The translations under genes and the position numbers were made by a program. The notes under the pieces were generated by a model. That model did not search any database. It was not told where the DNA came from and worked only from the letters and a program-made list of their open reading frames with translations. Positions 1 through 8,779 of a DNA stretch of 64,000 bases are shown one piece after another. How positions within the stretch are numbered: the stretch's first letter is position 1; each line of letters starts with the position of its first letter. The DNA is taken from positions 434,001-498,000 of the forward strand of contig NZ_JASJEX010000001.1 in NCBI RefSeq assembly GCF_030067705.1. The letters run 5' to 3'. Source of the DNA: Kribbibacterium absianum (GTDB lineage Bacteria; Actinomycetota; Coriobacteriia; Coriobacteriales; Atopobiaceae).

Positions 1-757
1 TGAACGTCGCCGCATCGGCGATGACGTTGCGAGCGGTGCCCCCGTTCAGAGTTCCGACGGACACCACCGCGGGCTCGGGCGCGAGCCTCTCGGGAAGCCG
101 TCGCACGGCGAGCGCCATCTCGGCCGCAGCGGCCAGCGCGTCGACACCCTTCTCTGGCTGCGCGGCGTGTGCAGACCTCCCACGCACCGTGACATCGAAC
201 ATGTCGGAGGCCGCGTAGAACTTGCCGTACCGCACCCCTACGGTCCCGAACGGCAGCGTCGGGTCCACATGCGCCCCAAACACGGCCGTCATGCCGTCGA
301 GCACTCCTGCGTCCGCCAAGCCCTGGGCGCCCCCGTCCCCTTCCTCGTCGGGTTGGAACAGGAAGCGCACGGCGCCGGAAAGGTCGTTTCGGTGGGCCGC
401 GAGCAAGGCTGCAGTTCCGAGCAGCGCCGCTGTGTGCACGTCGTGCCCGCAGGCGTGCATGCGTCCTGGCTCGTGGGAGCGGAACGCGCAGCCGGTCTGC
501 TCGACGATGGGGAGCGCGTCCATGTCCGCACGGATTGCCACTGTGGGTCCGGGATGGGCGCCAGCGAGATCGCCAAGCACTGCAGTGTCGTCGCAGGGGC
601 GCGCGGTGGCGACGCCGTGCGTGGAGAGGAACCCCTCCACAAGGGAGGCGGTGCGCTCCTCGCGGCGCCCGAGTTCCGGGTGCTCGTGGATGTCGTGGCG
701 GAGCCGCGCCAGCTTCGGCGCGATCGCGCGGGCCTCGGTGAGAAAGTCGGGCGCCAT
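1..757 (-). CDS. M20 family N-acyl-diaminopimelate deacetylase (3' end outside window)
   Basis: Metal-dependent amidohydrolase of peptidase family M20. About 252 N-terminal residues lie in the window and the C-terminus runs off the left edge. Visible motifs are HACGHDVH at about residues 101-108 (metal ligands His101, Cys103, His105), the catalytic DEEG at about 137-140 and a metal-ligand His at about 163. The ATG at 757 follows a good GGGAGGTG ribosome site. It is the last gene of a dapA-dapB-dapH-lysA-patA operon, so the likely substrate is N-acetyl-L,L-diaminopimelate, giving L,L-DAP. The family also contains hippurate and aminoacyl-amino acid hydrolases, so the substrate is inferred from context. 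Confidence 0.88.
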   Translation of the reverse strand, partial: MAPDFLTEARAIAPKLARLRHDIHEHPELGRREERTASLVEGFLSTHGVATARPCDDTAVLGDLAGAHPGPTVAIRADMDALPIVEQTGCAFRSHEPGRMHACGHDVHTAALLGTAALLAAHRNDLSGAVRFLFQPDEEGDGGAQGLADAGVLDGMTAVFGAHVDPTLPFGTVGVRYGKFYAASDMFDVTVRGRSAHAAQPEKGVDALAAAAEMALAVRRLPERLAPEPAVVSVGTLNGGTARNVIADAATF

Positions 758-796
758 GGACACCTCCCTATGAGCCAAAACCCGATGGTTGGCGGC

Positions 797-1939
797 TCAA
801 TGTCGGATCGATGAGATGAAGCGCTCCAGACGGTCGAGGCCCTCGCGCAGGTCCTCGTTGCTGTAGCAGTAGGAGAGACGCACGTACCCCTCGGCGCCGA
901 AGCACGAGCCGGGCGTCAGGGCAAGGCCGCCCTCGCGGATGAGCCGCGTGCAGAACTCTTCCGAGCCCATCGGGAACTCCGCCACGGACGGGAACACGTA
1001 GAACGCGCCCTGGGGCCGCACGACCGGGAGCCCGATGGCTTCGAGTCGCTCCAGCACGTACGCGCGCCGCGCGCGGTAGGTCTCCACCATGGGGCCTGGG
1101 TCGGTGCCAAGCGCCTCGACGCAGGCGCGCTGGAACGGCGCCGGCGTGGACGACACCATGAACTGATGGGCGAGAGCGAGCCTCTGCACCACCTTGCGGT
1201 CGCCCAGCAGGTAGCCCATGCGCCAGCCGGTCATCGCCCAGGGCTTCGAGAAGCTCTGGGCCACGAGCACCTGGCCGCGCAAGTCTTGGAACTCCGCCAG
1301 CGAGTGCGGCCGCCCCCCATAGGTCAGCTCGCGGTACACGTCGTCGCAGACCGAGAAGATGCCGCGGCCGATAATTGCGTCGTGCACGGCCTGGAGCGAC
1401 GGGAGGCCGAGAACCGCGCCCGTGGGGTTGTTCGGGGAGTTGAGCACGATGGCCTTCGTGCGCGGCGTGATGACGGCGGCCAGGGCGTCCGGCTCGATCT
1501 GGAAGGCAGACGCCGTCGTATCGAGGAACACCGGCGTGGCGCGGCACAGCTTCGCCGCTTCCGCGTAGAGCGGGTAGGCGGGCGTGGGGACGACCAACTC
1601 GTCCCCTGGCTCAAGGATTCCAAAGAGGGCGAGGAACAGGGCCTGCGTGGCCCCGACGGTGACGATGACCTCGTCCGGCGCGTAACGAAGCCCATGGTGC
1701 TCGCGCTCGTACGCGCTGATCGCCTCGCGGAGGTCCTCGCGCCCGTTGTTGGCGATGTAGTGCGTCTCGCCGCGCTCGAGCGCTGTCTCCGCTGCGGCGA
1801 CCACCGGTGCGGGCGTGTCGAAGTCCGGCTCGCCGAGCGTGAGCGCCATGCAACCGGGCGTCTCCTTGGCGAGCGCGGAGAAGCGCCGGATCGCGCTGGG
1901 GGTGACTCCGCTCAGGGCCGGGTTCATGCGCTCGATCAT
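797..1939 (-). CDS. patA: Class I/II PLP aminotransferase, probable N-acetyl-L,L-DAP aminotransferase
   Basis: A 380-residue fold-type I aminotransferase. Seen are the SPNNPTGA substrate-binding segment near residue 168, the SFSKPWAMTG segment near 230 holding the PLP lysine, and a C-terminal RLSYC arginine motif. The ATG overlaps the lysA stop (TGATG), so translation is probably coupled. With dapH and an M20 deacetylase in the same operon, it most likely converts N-acetyl-2-amino-6-ketopimelate to N-acetyl-L,L-diaminopimelate (PatA/DapX role). Relatives transaminate aspartate or aromatic keto acids, so a side role in Phe/Tyr formation is possible. Confidence 0.88.
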   Translation of the reverse strand: MIERMNPALSGVTPSAIRRFSALAKETPGCMALTLGEPDFDTPAPVVAAAETALERGETHYIANNGREDLREAISAYEREHHGLRYAPDEVIVTVGATQALFLALFGILEPGDELVVPTPAYPLYAEAAKLCRATPVFLDTTASAFQIEPDALAAVITPRTKAIVLNSPNNPTGAVLGLPSLQAVHDAIIGRGIFSVCDDVYRELTYGGRPHSLAEFQDLRGQVLVAQSFSKPWAMTGWRMGYLLGDRKVVQRLALAHQFMVSSTPAPFQRACVEALGTDPGPMVETYRARRAYVLERLEAIGLPVVRPQGAFYVFPSVAEFPMGSEEFCTRLIREGGLALTPGSCFGAEGYVRLSYCYSNEDLREGLDRLERFISSIRH

Positions 1940-3222
1940 CAGGCGTCCTCGTCAGAACCCGCTTGTGTACCAAGGATGGAGAACCGATCGTCCACGTCCA
2001 AGGTGGCGAAGAGGTCCTCGATGGTCTCGCGGCGCCTGATCTGCTCGGCGCTGCCGTCCGGGTGCAGGAGCAACTCGCCGCAGCGAGGCCGGCCGTTGTA
2101 GTTGTAGCCCATGGACCTGCCGTGAGCCCCGGCCGAGTGGATGGCCACGAGGTCGCCCACTTCGGTCTCCGGCAGCGGTCGCTGGACGGCGAACTTGTCG
2201 TTGTTCTCGCACAGAGGGCCCACCACGTCGAACAGGCCGTCCGGGGGATCCAGCTCGCTGCCGAGCACGCTGATGTGATGGTGGGCGCCGTACATGGCCG
2301 GCCGCATGAGGTCTGCCGCGCTGGCGTCGAGCCCAACGTACTCGCGGAAGGTGTGCTTGTGGCCGACGACGCTCGCCACCAGGTATCCGTGCGGCCCGGT
2401 GATGGCACGGCCGAGCTCCGTGTAGATGGCGAGCGGGTGCTCGGGCGACACGAGCTCGTCGTAGGCCATGTGCACCCGGGCACCCACCGAGACGAAGTCC
2501 ACGGGCCGGTCCTCCAGGCGATAGGGGATGCCGATGCCCCCTGCCAGGTCCACGAAAGCGATGTCGACGCCCGTCTCACGGCGCAGCTCGTTGGCGAGCG
2601 AGAAGAGCTCCCGGGCGAGCGCGGGGTAGTAGTCCTCGTCGAGCGAGCAGCTGGCGAGCATCGCGTGGACGCCGAAGCGCGTCGCGCCGAGGTCCCGGAG
2701 CAGGGAGAACGCTTGGAACAGTTGGTCGCGGGGCATGCCGAACTTGGAGTCAGCGAGGTCGCCCATGAAGGCGTTGGTGCCGTGGAAGGCGCCCGGGTTG
2801 TAGCGACAGCACACCGTCTCGGGAACGCCGGAGGACTCCGCGAGGTTCGTGACCTGCGTGAGGTCGTCGAGGTTGACGATGGCTCCCAGCTCGGCGGCGG
2901 CGCGGTACTCGTGCGGCTGTGTCTCGTTGGAGGTGAACATGATGTCGCTGCCCCGTGCGCCGCAACTGGCGGCGAGCACCAGCTCCGGGACCGAGGCGCA
3001 GTCGAAGCCGCAGCCGACAGACGCGAGCAACCGCAGGATGGCCGGGGTGGGCGTGGCCTTGACGGCGAAGTACTCGCGGAACCCCGGGTTCCATGCGAAG
3101 GCGGCCTGCCATTCGCGGACGGCGTCCGTGATGCCCTGCTCGTCATAGACATAGAACGGCGTGCCCCAGCGCTCGCGCCAGAGTGCGGCCTGGCCGCGGG
3201 AGAAGGGGAGCGTGGCGTTCAT
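1939..3222 (-). CDS. lysA: Diaminopimelate decarboxylase (divergent type)
   Basis: A 427-residue PLP enzyme of the alanine-racemase-fold decarboxylase family, converting meso-DAP to lysine. The PLP lysine is in YFAVKATPTP near residue 54, followed by FDCAS, the glycine-rich DLAGGIG near 222 and the dimer-interface cysteine in PLCENNDKFA near 347. Two signatures differ from textbook LysA: VKAT rather than VKAN, and CENND rather than CESGD. The usual HIGSQ helix is replaced by HAMLAS. The start ATG has AGGAGG upstream. Context (DAP operon) supports the function, but the altered specificity helix leaves room for a modified substrate. Confidence 0.85.
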   Translation of the reverse strand: MNATLPFSRGQAALWRERWGTPFYVYDEQGITDAVREWQAAFAWNPGFREYFAVKATPTPAILRLLASVGCGFDCASVPELVLAASCGARGSDIMFTSNETQPHEYRAAAELGAIVNLDDLTQVTNLAESSGVPETVCCRYNPGAFHGTNAFMGDLADSKFGMPRDQLFQAFSLLRDLGATRFGVHAMLASCSLDEDYYPALARELFSLANELRRETGVDIAFVDLAGGIGIPYRLEDRPVDFVSVGARVHMAYDELVSPEHPLAIYTELGRAITGPHGYLVASVVGHKHTFREYVGLDASAADLMRPAMYGAHHHISVLGSELDPPDGLFDVVGPLCENNDKFAVQRPLPETEVGDLVAIHSAGAHGRSMGYNYNGRPRCGELLLHPDGSAEQIRRRETIEDLFATLDVDDRFSILGTQAGSDEDA

Positions 3223-3265
3223 CGGAGCCTCCTGACGGTGTGCGAGGCGAGCCTCTCTAGGGGGC

Positions 3266-3958
3266 TCACAGCGTGCGCAGAGCGGACTCGAGGGCCGTCT
3301 TCTGCGTCGTCTTGTCGTCTTTGGTCTTGATCACGCGCGCGGGACACCCGGCGACCACGGCGTTCTCGGGCACGTCCTCGATCACGACGGCGCCCGCGGC
3401 CACGACGGCCCCGCGACCCACGTGCGCGCCCTCGATCACCACGGCGTTCGCGCCGATGAGCACGTTGTCCTCCACGATCACGGGCGTCGCACTGGCGGGC
3501 TCGATCACACCGGCGAGCACCGCGCCCGCTCCCACATGGCAATTGGCACCCACCGTCGCGCGGCCGCCGAGGACCGCCCCCATGTCGATCATCGTGCCCG
3601 GACCGATCGTCGCACCGATGTTGATGATCGCGCCCATCATGATCACGGCGCCGTCCCCGATCTGCACGTTCTCGCGGATCAGCGCACCCGGCTCGATGCG
3701 GGCGTTCACGTCCTTGAGGTCGAGCAGCGGGATCGCGGAATTGCGCCGGTCGTTCTCGACGACGATGTCCTCGATGGCGTCGGCGTTCTGCGCGAGGATC
3801 GGCTGCAGCTCCCGCCAGTCGCCGAAGACGATCTTGTCGCCGGTGCCGAAAACCTGCGCGCTCCCGTAGTCGATGGCCTCGCGCTCCTTCACATAGAGCT
3901 TGACCGGCGTGGTCTTCTCGGCGTCGGCGATGTACTGGATGATCTGCTGGGCGTCCAC
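3266..3958 (-). CDS. dapH: 2,3,4,5-tetrahydropyridine-2,6-dicarboxylate N-acetyltransferase
   Basis: A 230-residue left-handed beta-helix acyltransferase. An N-terminal helical domain (1-80) carries [17 protein letters not shown], which is characteristic of DapH. Imperfect hexapeptide repeats (such as [24 protein letters not shown]) fill about residues 85-205. It commits the operon to the acetylase branch of DAP synthesis rather than the succinylase or dehydrogenase branch. The start is GTG with a modest CGGAG site, between dapB and lysA on the same strand. Confidence 0.93.
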   Translation of the reverse strand: MDAQQIIQYIADAEKTTPVKLYVKEREAIDYGSAQVFGTGDKIVFGDWRELQPILAQNADAIEDIVVENDRRNSAIPLLDLKDVNARIEPGALIRENVQIGDGAVIMMGAIINIGATIGPGTMIDMGAVLGGRATVGANCHVGAGAVLAGVIEPASATPVIVEDNVLIGANAVVIEGAHVGRGAVVAAGAVVIEDVPENAVVAGCPARVIKTKDDKTTQKTALESALRTL

Positions 3959-4010
3959 AAGGCTCCGTTCTGGTCTTGGTCGTGCCGCGACGGCTTGGCA
4001 TGACGCGCGG

Positions 4011-4748
4011 TTAGTGGGCGATGAGGTCCCTCATACCGTAGAGGCCGGGGCCCTGGCCCGCAAGGAACGCGGCCGCCCGAAGGGCGCCCTGAGCGAACAG
4101 CGCGCGGTCGTGGGCCTCGTGCTTGAGCGTGATGGTCTCCGCGCCCGTCGAGACGAGCACCTCATGGACCCCGACCACCGTGCCGATCCTGAGCGAGTGG
4201 ATGCCGATCTCGTCGTTCGTCCGCTTCCCGTTCTCGTGCCTGCCGACGTTCAAGGTCGCGTTCGGTCGCACCTCTTGGATGGCTCGGGCGATGCCGAGCG
4301 CCGTCCCGCTCGGCACGTCGAGCTTCTGGTCGTGGTGTGCCTCCACAATCTCGATTTGGGCATCCGGCAGAGCTGCGGCCACAGTTCGGGCCAGATCCAT
4401 GAGCAGCGCGACGCCGAGGGACATGTTGGGCGCGAAGAACATCGGCACTGACCTGGCGGCCTGCTCGACAAGCGCACGCTCCTCGGGGGTGTGCCCCGTT
4501 GTTGCGATCACGACTGGCAACCCGCGCTCGACGCAGGTCGCGAGCAGCTGCTCGGTGCCTGTGTGGTTCGAGAAGTCGAGCACCACGCCGTCCGCCGGAA
4601 CGTCGGCGAGCGAGGAGAACTGCAGCGCGTTCGTGCTCCGCTCGTAGGCGCGGTCGACCTTGGCGACCACCCGTGAGCCCGCGAAGCCCTCAAGCCCCGC
4701 CAGCACGTGTCCCATGCGTCCGGCTGCTCCGTTGATGATGACGTCCAC
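4011..4748 (-). CDS. dapB: 4-hydroxy-tetrahydrodipicolinate reductase
   Basis: A 245-residue NAD(P)H-dependent reductase. Visible are the N-terminal Rossmann motif GAAGRMG (about 7-13), the catalytic [15 protein letters not shown] segment at about residues 135-150 and the C-terminal dimer/DHDP-binding half. It reduces the DapA product to tetrahydrodipicolinate, the substrate of DapH. The GTG start lies 9 bases after the dapA stop and is preceded by AGGGGGC. Length is typical for actinobacterial DapB. Confidence 0.94.
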   Translation of the reverse strand: MDVIINGAAGRMGHVLAGLEGFAGSRVVAKVDRAYERSTNALQFSSLADVPADGVVLDFSNHTGTEQLLATCVERGLPVVIATTGHTPEERALVEQAARSVPMFFAPNMSLGVALLMDLARTVAAALPDAQIEIVEAHHDQKLDVPSGTALGIARAIQEVRPNATLNVGRHENGKRTNDEIGIHSLRIGTVVGVHEVLVSTGAETITLKHEAHDRALFAQGALRAAAFLAGQGPGLYGMRDLIAH

Positions 4749-4757
4749 CGTGCCCCC

Positions 4758-5648
4758 CTAGCTGATCAGGCCGAGGGCGCGCATCTCGGCGAGCAGGACC
4801 TCTCGGTCTGCGCGCTCCATCGGCGTGAGCGGCAACCGCAGGTGGTCCTCACGGTAGCCCATGGCGGCCATCGCGGCCTTGACGGGGATGGGGTTCACCT
4901 CGCTGAAGAGCGCGCGAACGAGGGGCTGGTACGTGCACTGGAGCGCTGCGGCGCCGGCCACGTCGCCGTCGAAGAACCTCTGGCACAGGTCGTGCGTCTG
5001 AGCGGGCATCGGGTTCGCGAGCACCGAGATCACACCGGCCGCGCCCATCGAGAGGAACGGGACGATCTGGTCGTCGTTGCCGGAGTACACGTCCATCTTG
5101 TCGCCCACGAGGCTCATCGTCTCGACCAGCGCGCCGATGTCGCCGTTGGCCTCCTTGATGCCGCGGATCCTGGGGTGCTCGGAGAGTTGGAGATAGGTTC
5201 TGGGTTTGATGTCGACGCCGGTGCGGCTTGGGATGTTGTAGAGGATCACGGGCACCGTCGAGGCGTCGGCGATCACGTTGAACATCTCGACCAGGCCACG
5301 CTGGGTGGCCTTGTTGTAGTAGGGCGTCACCACAAGGACGCCGTCGCAGCCCACCTCGCAGCAGGCCTTGGTGAGGTGCACCGCGTAGTTGGTGTCGTTG
5401 GAGCCGGTGCCGGCGATCACGGGCACGCGGCCGGCCGTGCGCTCCACTGCGTACTTGACCACCGAGATGTGCTCGGCGTCGTCGAGGGTGGAGCCCTCGC
5501 CCGTGGTGCCGGCGATGATGAGGGCGTCCGTGCCGGACTCGACCTGCCAGTCGATAAGGCGCCCGAAGGAGTCGTAGTCAACCCCCGCAGGTGTCAATGG
5601 GGTGATGAGCGCGGTGCCCGCGCCACGGAACAAGGGATTCTCGGTCAT
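4758..5648 (-). CDS. dapA: 4-hydroxy-tetrahydrodipicolinate synthase
   Basis: A 296-residue Schiff-base aldolase that condenses pyruvate with aspartate semialdehyde. Seen are GTGALITPL near the start, GTTGEGSTL near residue 45, the YNIPSRTG segment near 134 with the catalytic Tyr, and the Schiff-base lysine in GIKEAN near 162. The ATG at 5648 is chosen over an upstream in-frame TTG because GAGGAGGG sits about 7 bases before it. It is the first gene of the minus-strand DAP operon, so it is probably the main point of transcriptional control. Confidence 0.95.
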   Translation of the reverse strand: MTENPLFRGAGTALITPLTPAGVDYDSFGRLIDWQVESGTDALIIAGTTGEGSTLDDAEHISVVKYAVERTAGRVPVIAGTGSNDTNYAVHLTKACCEVGCDGVLVVTPYYNKATQRGLVEMFNVIADASTVPVILYNIPSRTGVDIKPRTYLQLSEHPRIRGIKEANGDIGALVETMSLVGDKMDVYSGNDDQIVPFLSMGAAGVISVLANPMPAQTHDLCQRFFDGDVAGAAALQCTYQPLVRALFSEVNPIPVKAAMAAMGYREDHLRLPLTPMERADREVLLAEMRALGLIS

Positions 5649-5682
5649 GGTGGGCCCTCCTCTCAAAGCGACAGATAGGGGA

Positions 5683-5688
5683 ATGGTA
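5683..5688 (-). promoter_or_regulatory. Candidate -10 element of the dap operon
   Basis: TACCAT on the minus strand, 35 bases upstream of the dapA start. The same hexamer recurs at a similar distance upstream of the L,D-transpeptidase, trpS and guaB. A poor -35 (TTGCAG, 15-base spacer) keeps confidence low. No lysine riboswitch fold was recognised, and the leader looks too short for one. Confidence 0.3.
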
Positions 5689-5873
5689 GGGAGGGTCCGG
5701 TGTCTGCAACGTTACGCAAGCGCGGCCGAAAACACGGGTGTAACCATCGCAGGGGCCGGACGGGCTGTGGGCCGCGGCAGGGCACCGGCGGCCGACATCA
5801 CGGTGGAACAGCTGCCCCGCGAGTTACAGAAACCGTCAAGTTCCATGAAGGCCAGATTTCTTCGATTTGGGGC
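5689..5873. other. Divergent intergenic region between dapA and the tRNA promoter
   Basis: Non-coding stretch between the minus-strand dap operon and the plus-strand tRNA pair. Apart from the two promoter candidates at its borders, no convincing ORF, repeat or structured RNA was recognised. Confidence 0.5.
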
Positions 5874-5902
5874 TTGCGCGACCGGGATTCATCCCGTAGA
5901 GT
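5874..5902 (+). promoter_or_regulatory. Housekeeping-type promoter of the tRNA-Gln/tRNA-Glu unit
   Basis: TTGCGC (5874-5879), a 17-base spacer and TAGAGT (5897-5902), about 45 bases ahead of the first tRNA. Box match and spacing fit a sigma-70/SigA promoter. Confidence 0.6.
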
Positions 5903-5948
5903 GTTTTCTCGCGTTGCGGGAACAGCAACGCGCGGGACTTTATCGCAT

Positions 5949-6022
5949 TGGGATATCGTCTAATGGCAGGACAGCGGATTCTGGTTCCGTCAATGGGAGT
6001 TCGACTCTCTCTATCCCAGCCA
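5949..6022 (+). tRNA. tRNA-Gln (anticodon CTG), CCA encoded
   Basis: A 74-base cloverleaf. The acceptor stem is TGGGATA/TATCCCA, with the D-arm around 5957-5973, a 7-base anticodon loop TTCTGGT reading CAG codons, a T-arm with GTTCGAC, discriminator G and an encoded CCA at 6020-6022. It lies 16 bases upstream of tRNA-Glu, in the same transcript. Confidence 0.95.
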
Positions 6023-6038
6023 GTCCTGCTTACATAAT

Positions 6039-6115
6039 GGCCCGTTCGTCTAGCGGTTCAGGACGCCGCCCTCTCAAGGCGGAGATCACCAGTTCGAATC
6101 TGGTACGGGCTACCA
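6039..6115 (+). tRNA. tRNA-Glu (anticodon CTC), CCA encoded
   Basis: A 77-base cloverleaf. The acceptor stem is GGCCCGT/ACGGGCT (one G-U pair), the anticodon stem CCGCC/GGCGG holds loop CTCTCAA (reads GAG), the T-loop is GTTCGAATC, and CCA is encoded at 6113-6115. Like its neighbour it decodes a G-ending codon, fitting the GC-rich codon use. Confidence 0.95.
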
Positions 6116-6123
6116 AATCTTCC

Positions 6124-6147
6124 AGCCACCTCCGGGTGGCTTTTTTC
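6124..6147 (+). terminator. Intrinsic terminator of the tRNA unit
   Basis: The stem AGCCACC/GGTGGCT with a TCCG loop is followed directly by a run of T residues, starting 9 bases after the tRNA-Glu CCA. Confidence 0.9.
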
Positions 6148-6225
6148 TTGCCGTGCAGCTGAGGGCGTGGCTCTGGCGTACGGAATGAGTGCGGCAACGA
6201 GTCCGCTGCGGCTTGTCCAACCCAT

Positions 6226-6247
6226 GAAAAAGGGCTCCGAAGAGCCC
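6226..6247 (-). terminator. Intrinsic terminator of the L,D-transpeptidase gene
   Basis: On the minus strand GGGCTC-TTCG-GAGCCC is followed by five T, beginning 27 bases after the stop codon at 6274. Confidence 0.9.
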
Positions 6248-6273
6248 GTGGGGTCGTGCGTGTCAGATGCCCG

Positions 6274-7713
6274 CTACCCGTGCACCACCACGACGGTGCC
6301 CTGGTTGATCAGGTTGCAGAGCTCGGCGGCCTTGTCGGCGGGAAGGTTCACACACCCGTGGCTGCCGTTGGTCTGATAGATGGTCCCGCCGAAGTTCGAG
6401 CGCCACGTGGCGTCGTGGAACCCGATGGCGTTGCCCACGAAGGGCATCCAGTACGAGACGGGCGTCTCGTATTCCGGCTTCTTGGTCTCCGGGTCCGTCT
6501 TGCCGATCAGCGTCGAGGAGGGGCTCGTCTTGTTGAAGTAGCTGTCGATGAAGTAGACGCCCGTGGGGGTGTCGTAGCCCATGGAGGAGTTCCCGCTCAC
6601 GAAGTCGGACTCCCACACCAGCTGGCCGCCCTGGTACATGCGGGCGTGCTGCTCGGCGAGATCGGCGTCGATGTAGGTGTCGCCCCAGTCCTTCCCGTTC
6701 GCGTCGGGCAGTTGCTCCGCCGTCTGGTAGGTGGGGACCTGGAGGGTCGTGGTCTGGCCGTTCTCGATGGCGCTCACGAGCTGGTCGGCCAGCTCCGTGG
6801 AGTTGATGTTCCAGCCATAGGACCCGCCGGTGACGGTGACCGTCTTGCCGTCCGGCCGCGTGTAGGTGCGCGCGGTGCCGACGGTGTCGAGCTGGTGGGA
6901 CAGCTCGTTCGCGCCCCAAGACCTGATGGCGTCGGTGTCCAGCGTGGCGGCGAGGTTCTCGTCGAGCGTCACCCAGTCGATGATCTTGCCCGCGTCGATG
7001 GTGCCCGCGTCGAGACCGTCGAGCGCCAGCTTCACGTTGGCCTTGAGGTACTCGTTGGCCTCGTCGGCCGCCTTCTGGAGCGCCTTGTCCTCGGAGGTGA
7101 CGGTGGCTTTCACGAGGTCGGCTTCGCCGAGCGTCACCGACGTCTTGAACTCGTCCACCGCCGCCTTCACGGAGGAGAGCACGGCGTTCGAGTCGAGCTT
7201 CGTGCCGGGCTGCTCGGCCTTCACGACGAACGCCTTCGCCCCCTCGTCGTAGCCGATGGTGGCGTTCACCGGATCGGACGCCTTCTCATTGAAGGTGTTG
7301 ACTGCGGACTCCACGACCTCCTTGAGTCGGTCGGCGTCGTAGGAGGCGCCATGCGCGCTTGTGATGTCGTGTGTGGCGAACACCTCGATGGGCCACGCCC
7401 AGGGGTTCGTCTCCTCGATGGCGCTGCGCGTGTACGCGGAGCCGTCGAAGGTGAGCGAGATCTCGGTGCCGGGGATGCTCAGGTCGAGCCCGTCGCCCTC
7501 CACCGTGAGGACGTACGCGTTGGTGCGGCCATCGAGGCTCGCAGCGACGTTCGAGACGGTCCGCAGGGACACGTTGCGGCCGAGCAGCGTCGTGTTCGGC
7601 ATGAACACGGACGAGAAGAACGCAACGCCGGCGACGTACACCACACAGAGGGCGCCGGTGACCCCAATGGCCACCTTGGCGCCCGTGCCGAGTCGCTTGG
7701 CGGTCTTCGGCAT
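6274..7713 (-). CDS. Membrane-anchored L,D-transpeptidase (YkuD family)
   Basis: A 479-residue cell-wall enzyme that makes or remodels 3-3 peptidoglycan cross-links. There is a short basic N-terminus, one transmembrane helix at about residues 9-31, an extracellular region of about 300 residues resembling the repeated peptidoglycan-binding domain found with YkuD proteins, and a C-terminal catalytic domain. That domain carries the signature SHGCVNLP with nucleophile Cys454 and an upstream FHDATW histidine. The ATG at 7713 is chosen over an upstream in-frame start because GAGGTG precedes it. It stands alone on the minus strand with its own terminator. Confidence 0.92.
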   Translation of the reverse strand: MPKTAKRLGTGAKVAIGVTGALCVVYVAGVAFFSSVFMPNTTLLGRNVSLRTVSNVAASLDGRTNAYVLTVEGDGLDLSIPGTEISLTFDGSAYTRSAIEETNPWAWPIEVFATHDITSAHGASYDADRLKEVVESAVNTFNEKASDPVNATIGYDEGAKAFVVKAEQPGTKLDSNAVLSSVKAAVDEFKTSVTLGEADLVKATVTSEDKALQKAADEANEYLKANVKLALDGLDAGTIDAGKIIDWVTLDENLAATLDTDAIRSWGANELSHQLDTVGTARTYTRPDGKTVTVTGGSYGWNINSTELADQLVSAIENGQTTTLQVPTYQTAEQLPDANGKDWGDTYIDADLAEQHARMYQGGQLVWESDFVSGNSSMGYDTPTGVYFIDSYFNKTSPSSTLIGKTDPETKKPEYETPVSYWMPFVGNAIGFHDATWRSNFGGTIYQTNGSHGCVNLPADKAAELCNLINQGTVVVVHG

Positions 7714-7758
7714 GGAACACCTCACGTTTCGAAAAGAAAAGAAGAAAGTCACTGCGGT

Positions 7759-7764
7759 ATGGTA
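7759..7764 (-). promoter_or_regulatory. Candidate -10 element of the L,D-transpeptidase gene
   Basis: TACCAT on the minus strand, 46 bases before the start. The context TGCGCTACCAT is identical to that upstream of guaB. No clear -35 was found. Confidence 0.3.
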
Positions 7765-7823
7765 GCGCAGCCGGTCAAAGGGGGTCCTTAGGGGGACCTA
7801 TTCAAGAAAGCATCAGAAGCGCA

Positions 7824-8636
7824 ATGATTATTTGCGGAGTGAGGTCACTGGACGACGAGCGGCTCGCATGGTTCGCATCCCTTACGGACCACCAGCTGCG
7901 CCGCTGTCGGGAGGCCGAGCAGGGCGTTTTCATAGCGGAGTCCGAGAAGGTGGTCCGCACCGCGCTCTCCTCGGGTGTGCGCCCGCTGGCGTTCCTGCTC
8001 GAGGACACGCGCCTGACTCCGTTGCGGCCGCTTTTGGAGGAGAACCCCGACGTGCCGGCGTTCGTGCTGCCGCGCGAGGAGATCTCCCGGCTCGTGGGCT
8101 ACCCGCACAACCGGGGCGTGCTGTGCGCGATGGAACGCCCGGAGCAGAGGGCGCCGGAAGAGGTCCTCGAAGGGTGCCGTCGCGTCGCGGTGCTCGAGGG
8201 CCTCACGGACACCACGAACGTGGGCGCCGTGTTCCGTTCTGCGGCGGCGCTCGGCTGTGACGCGGTGCTCCTGACGCCCACCTGTGCGGACCCCCTCTCT
8301 CGGCGGTGCGTCCGCGTGTCCATGGGCAGTGTGTTCCTCGTGCCGTGGGCCCGCGTCCCGCGGTTCCCGGAGGGTCTCGACGTGCTCGCCCGGGCGGGCT
8401 TCGTAACCTGCGCCTGCGCACTGCGCGAGGACGCCCTGCCGCTCGGCGACCCGGCGCTCGCCGCGCCCGAGCGCCTCGCGCTGCTCTTTGGCACGGAGGG
8501 GGACGGCCTCAGCCGCGATGCCGTGGAGGGGGCCGACCTCGTTGCGCGGATCCCGATGGCCCACGGCGTTGACTCGCTCAACGTGGCCGCCGCGAGCGCC
8601 GTGTTCTTCTGGGAGCTGTGCGCGCGTGGCCGATGA
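7824..8636 (+). CDS. TrmH/SpoU-family RNA 2'-O-methyltransferase
   Basis: A 270-residue SPOUT methyltransferase. The N-terminal substrate-binding part (1-105) contains AEQGVFIAESEKVV, and the C-terminal knot domain contains LEGLTDTTNVGAVFRSAAALG (split by family motif 1), LLFGTEGDGLS (motif 2) and IPMAHGVDSLNVAAASAV (motif 3). It uses S-adenosylmethionine to methylate a ribose of rRNA or tRNA, but the target base cannot be told from sequence. The ribosome site before ATG 7824 is weak, and a GTG 15 bases downstream is an alternative start. Confidence 0.88.
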   Translation: MIICGVRSLDDERLAWFASLTDHQLRRCREAEQGVFIAESEKVVRTALSSGVRPLAFLLEDTRLTPLRPLLEENPDVPAFVLPREEISRLVGYPHNRGVLCAMERPEQRAPEEVLEGCRRVAVLEGLTDTTNVGAVFRSAAALGCDAVLLTPTCADPLSRRCVRVSMGSVFLVPWARVPRFPEGLDVLARAGFVTCACALREDALPLGDPALAAPERLALLFGTEGDGLSRDAVEGADLVARIPMAHGVDSLNVAAASAVFFWELCARGR

Positions 8637-8779
8637 GTGTGTTCGGGTGGAAACCACGTCGGCGACACCCATATCCCTTGTATGGTGGTTCTCGCCGGCC
8701 GTCCCTGGGCGGCGGGCGTTGTGGTTTAATGGGCAAACACGTGTTCCAACCCCTCTCATAAGGAGGCAGGAAGCACCCT

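Noticed and set aside
5649-5873. Lysine riboswitch ahead of dapA
   Set aside because: The leader from the proposed promoter is about 30 bases, and none of the conserved L-box segments was found on the minus strand.
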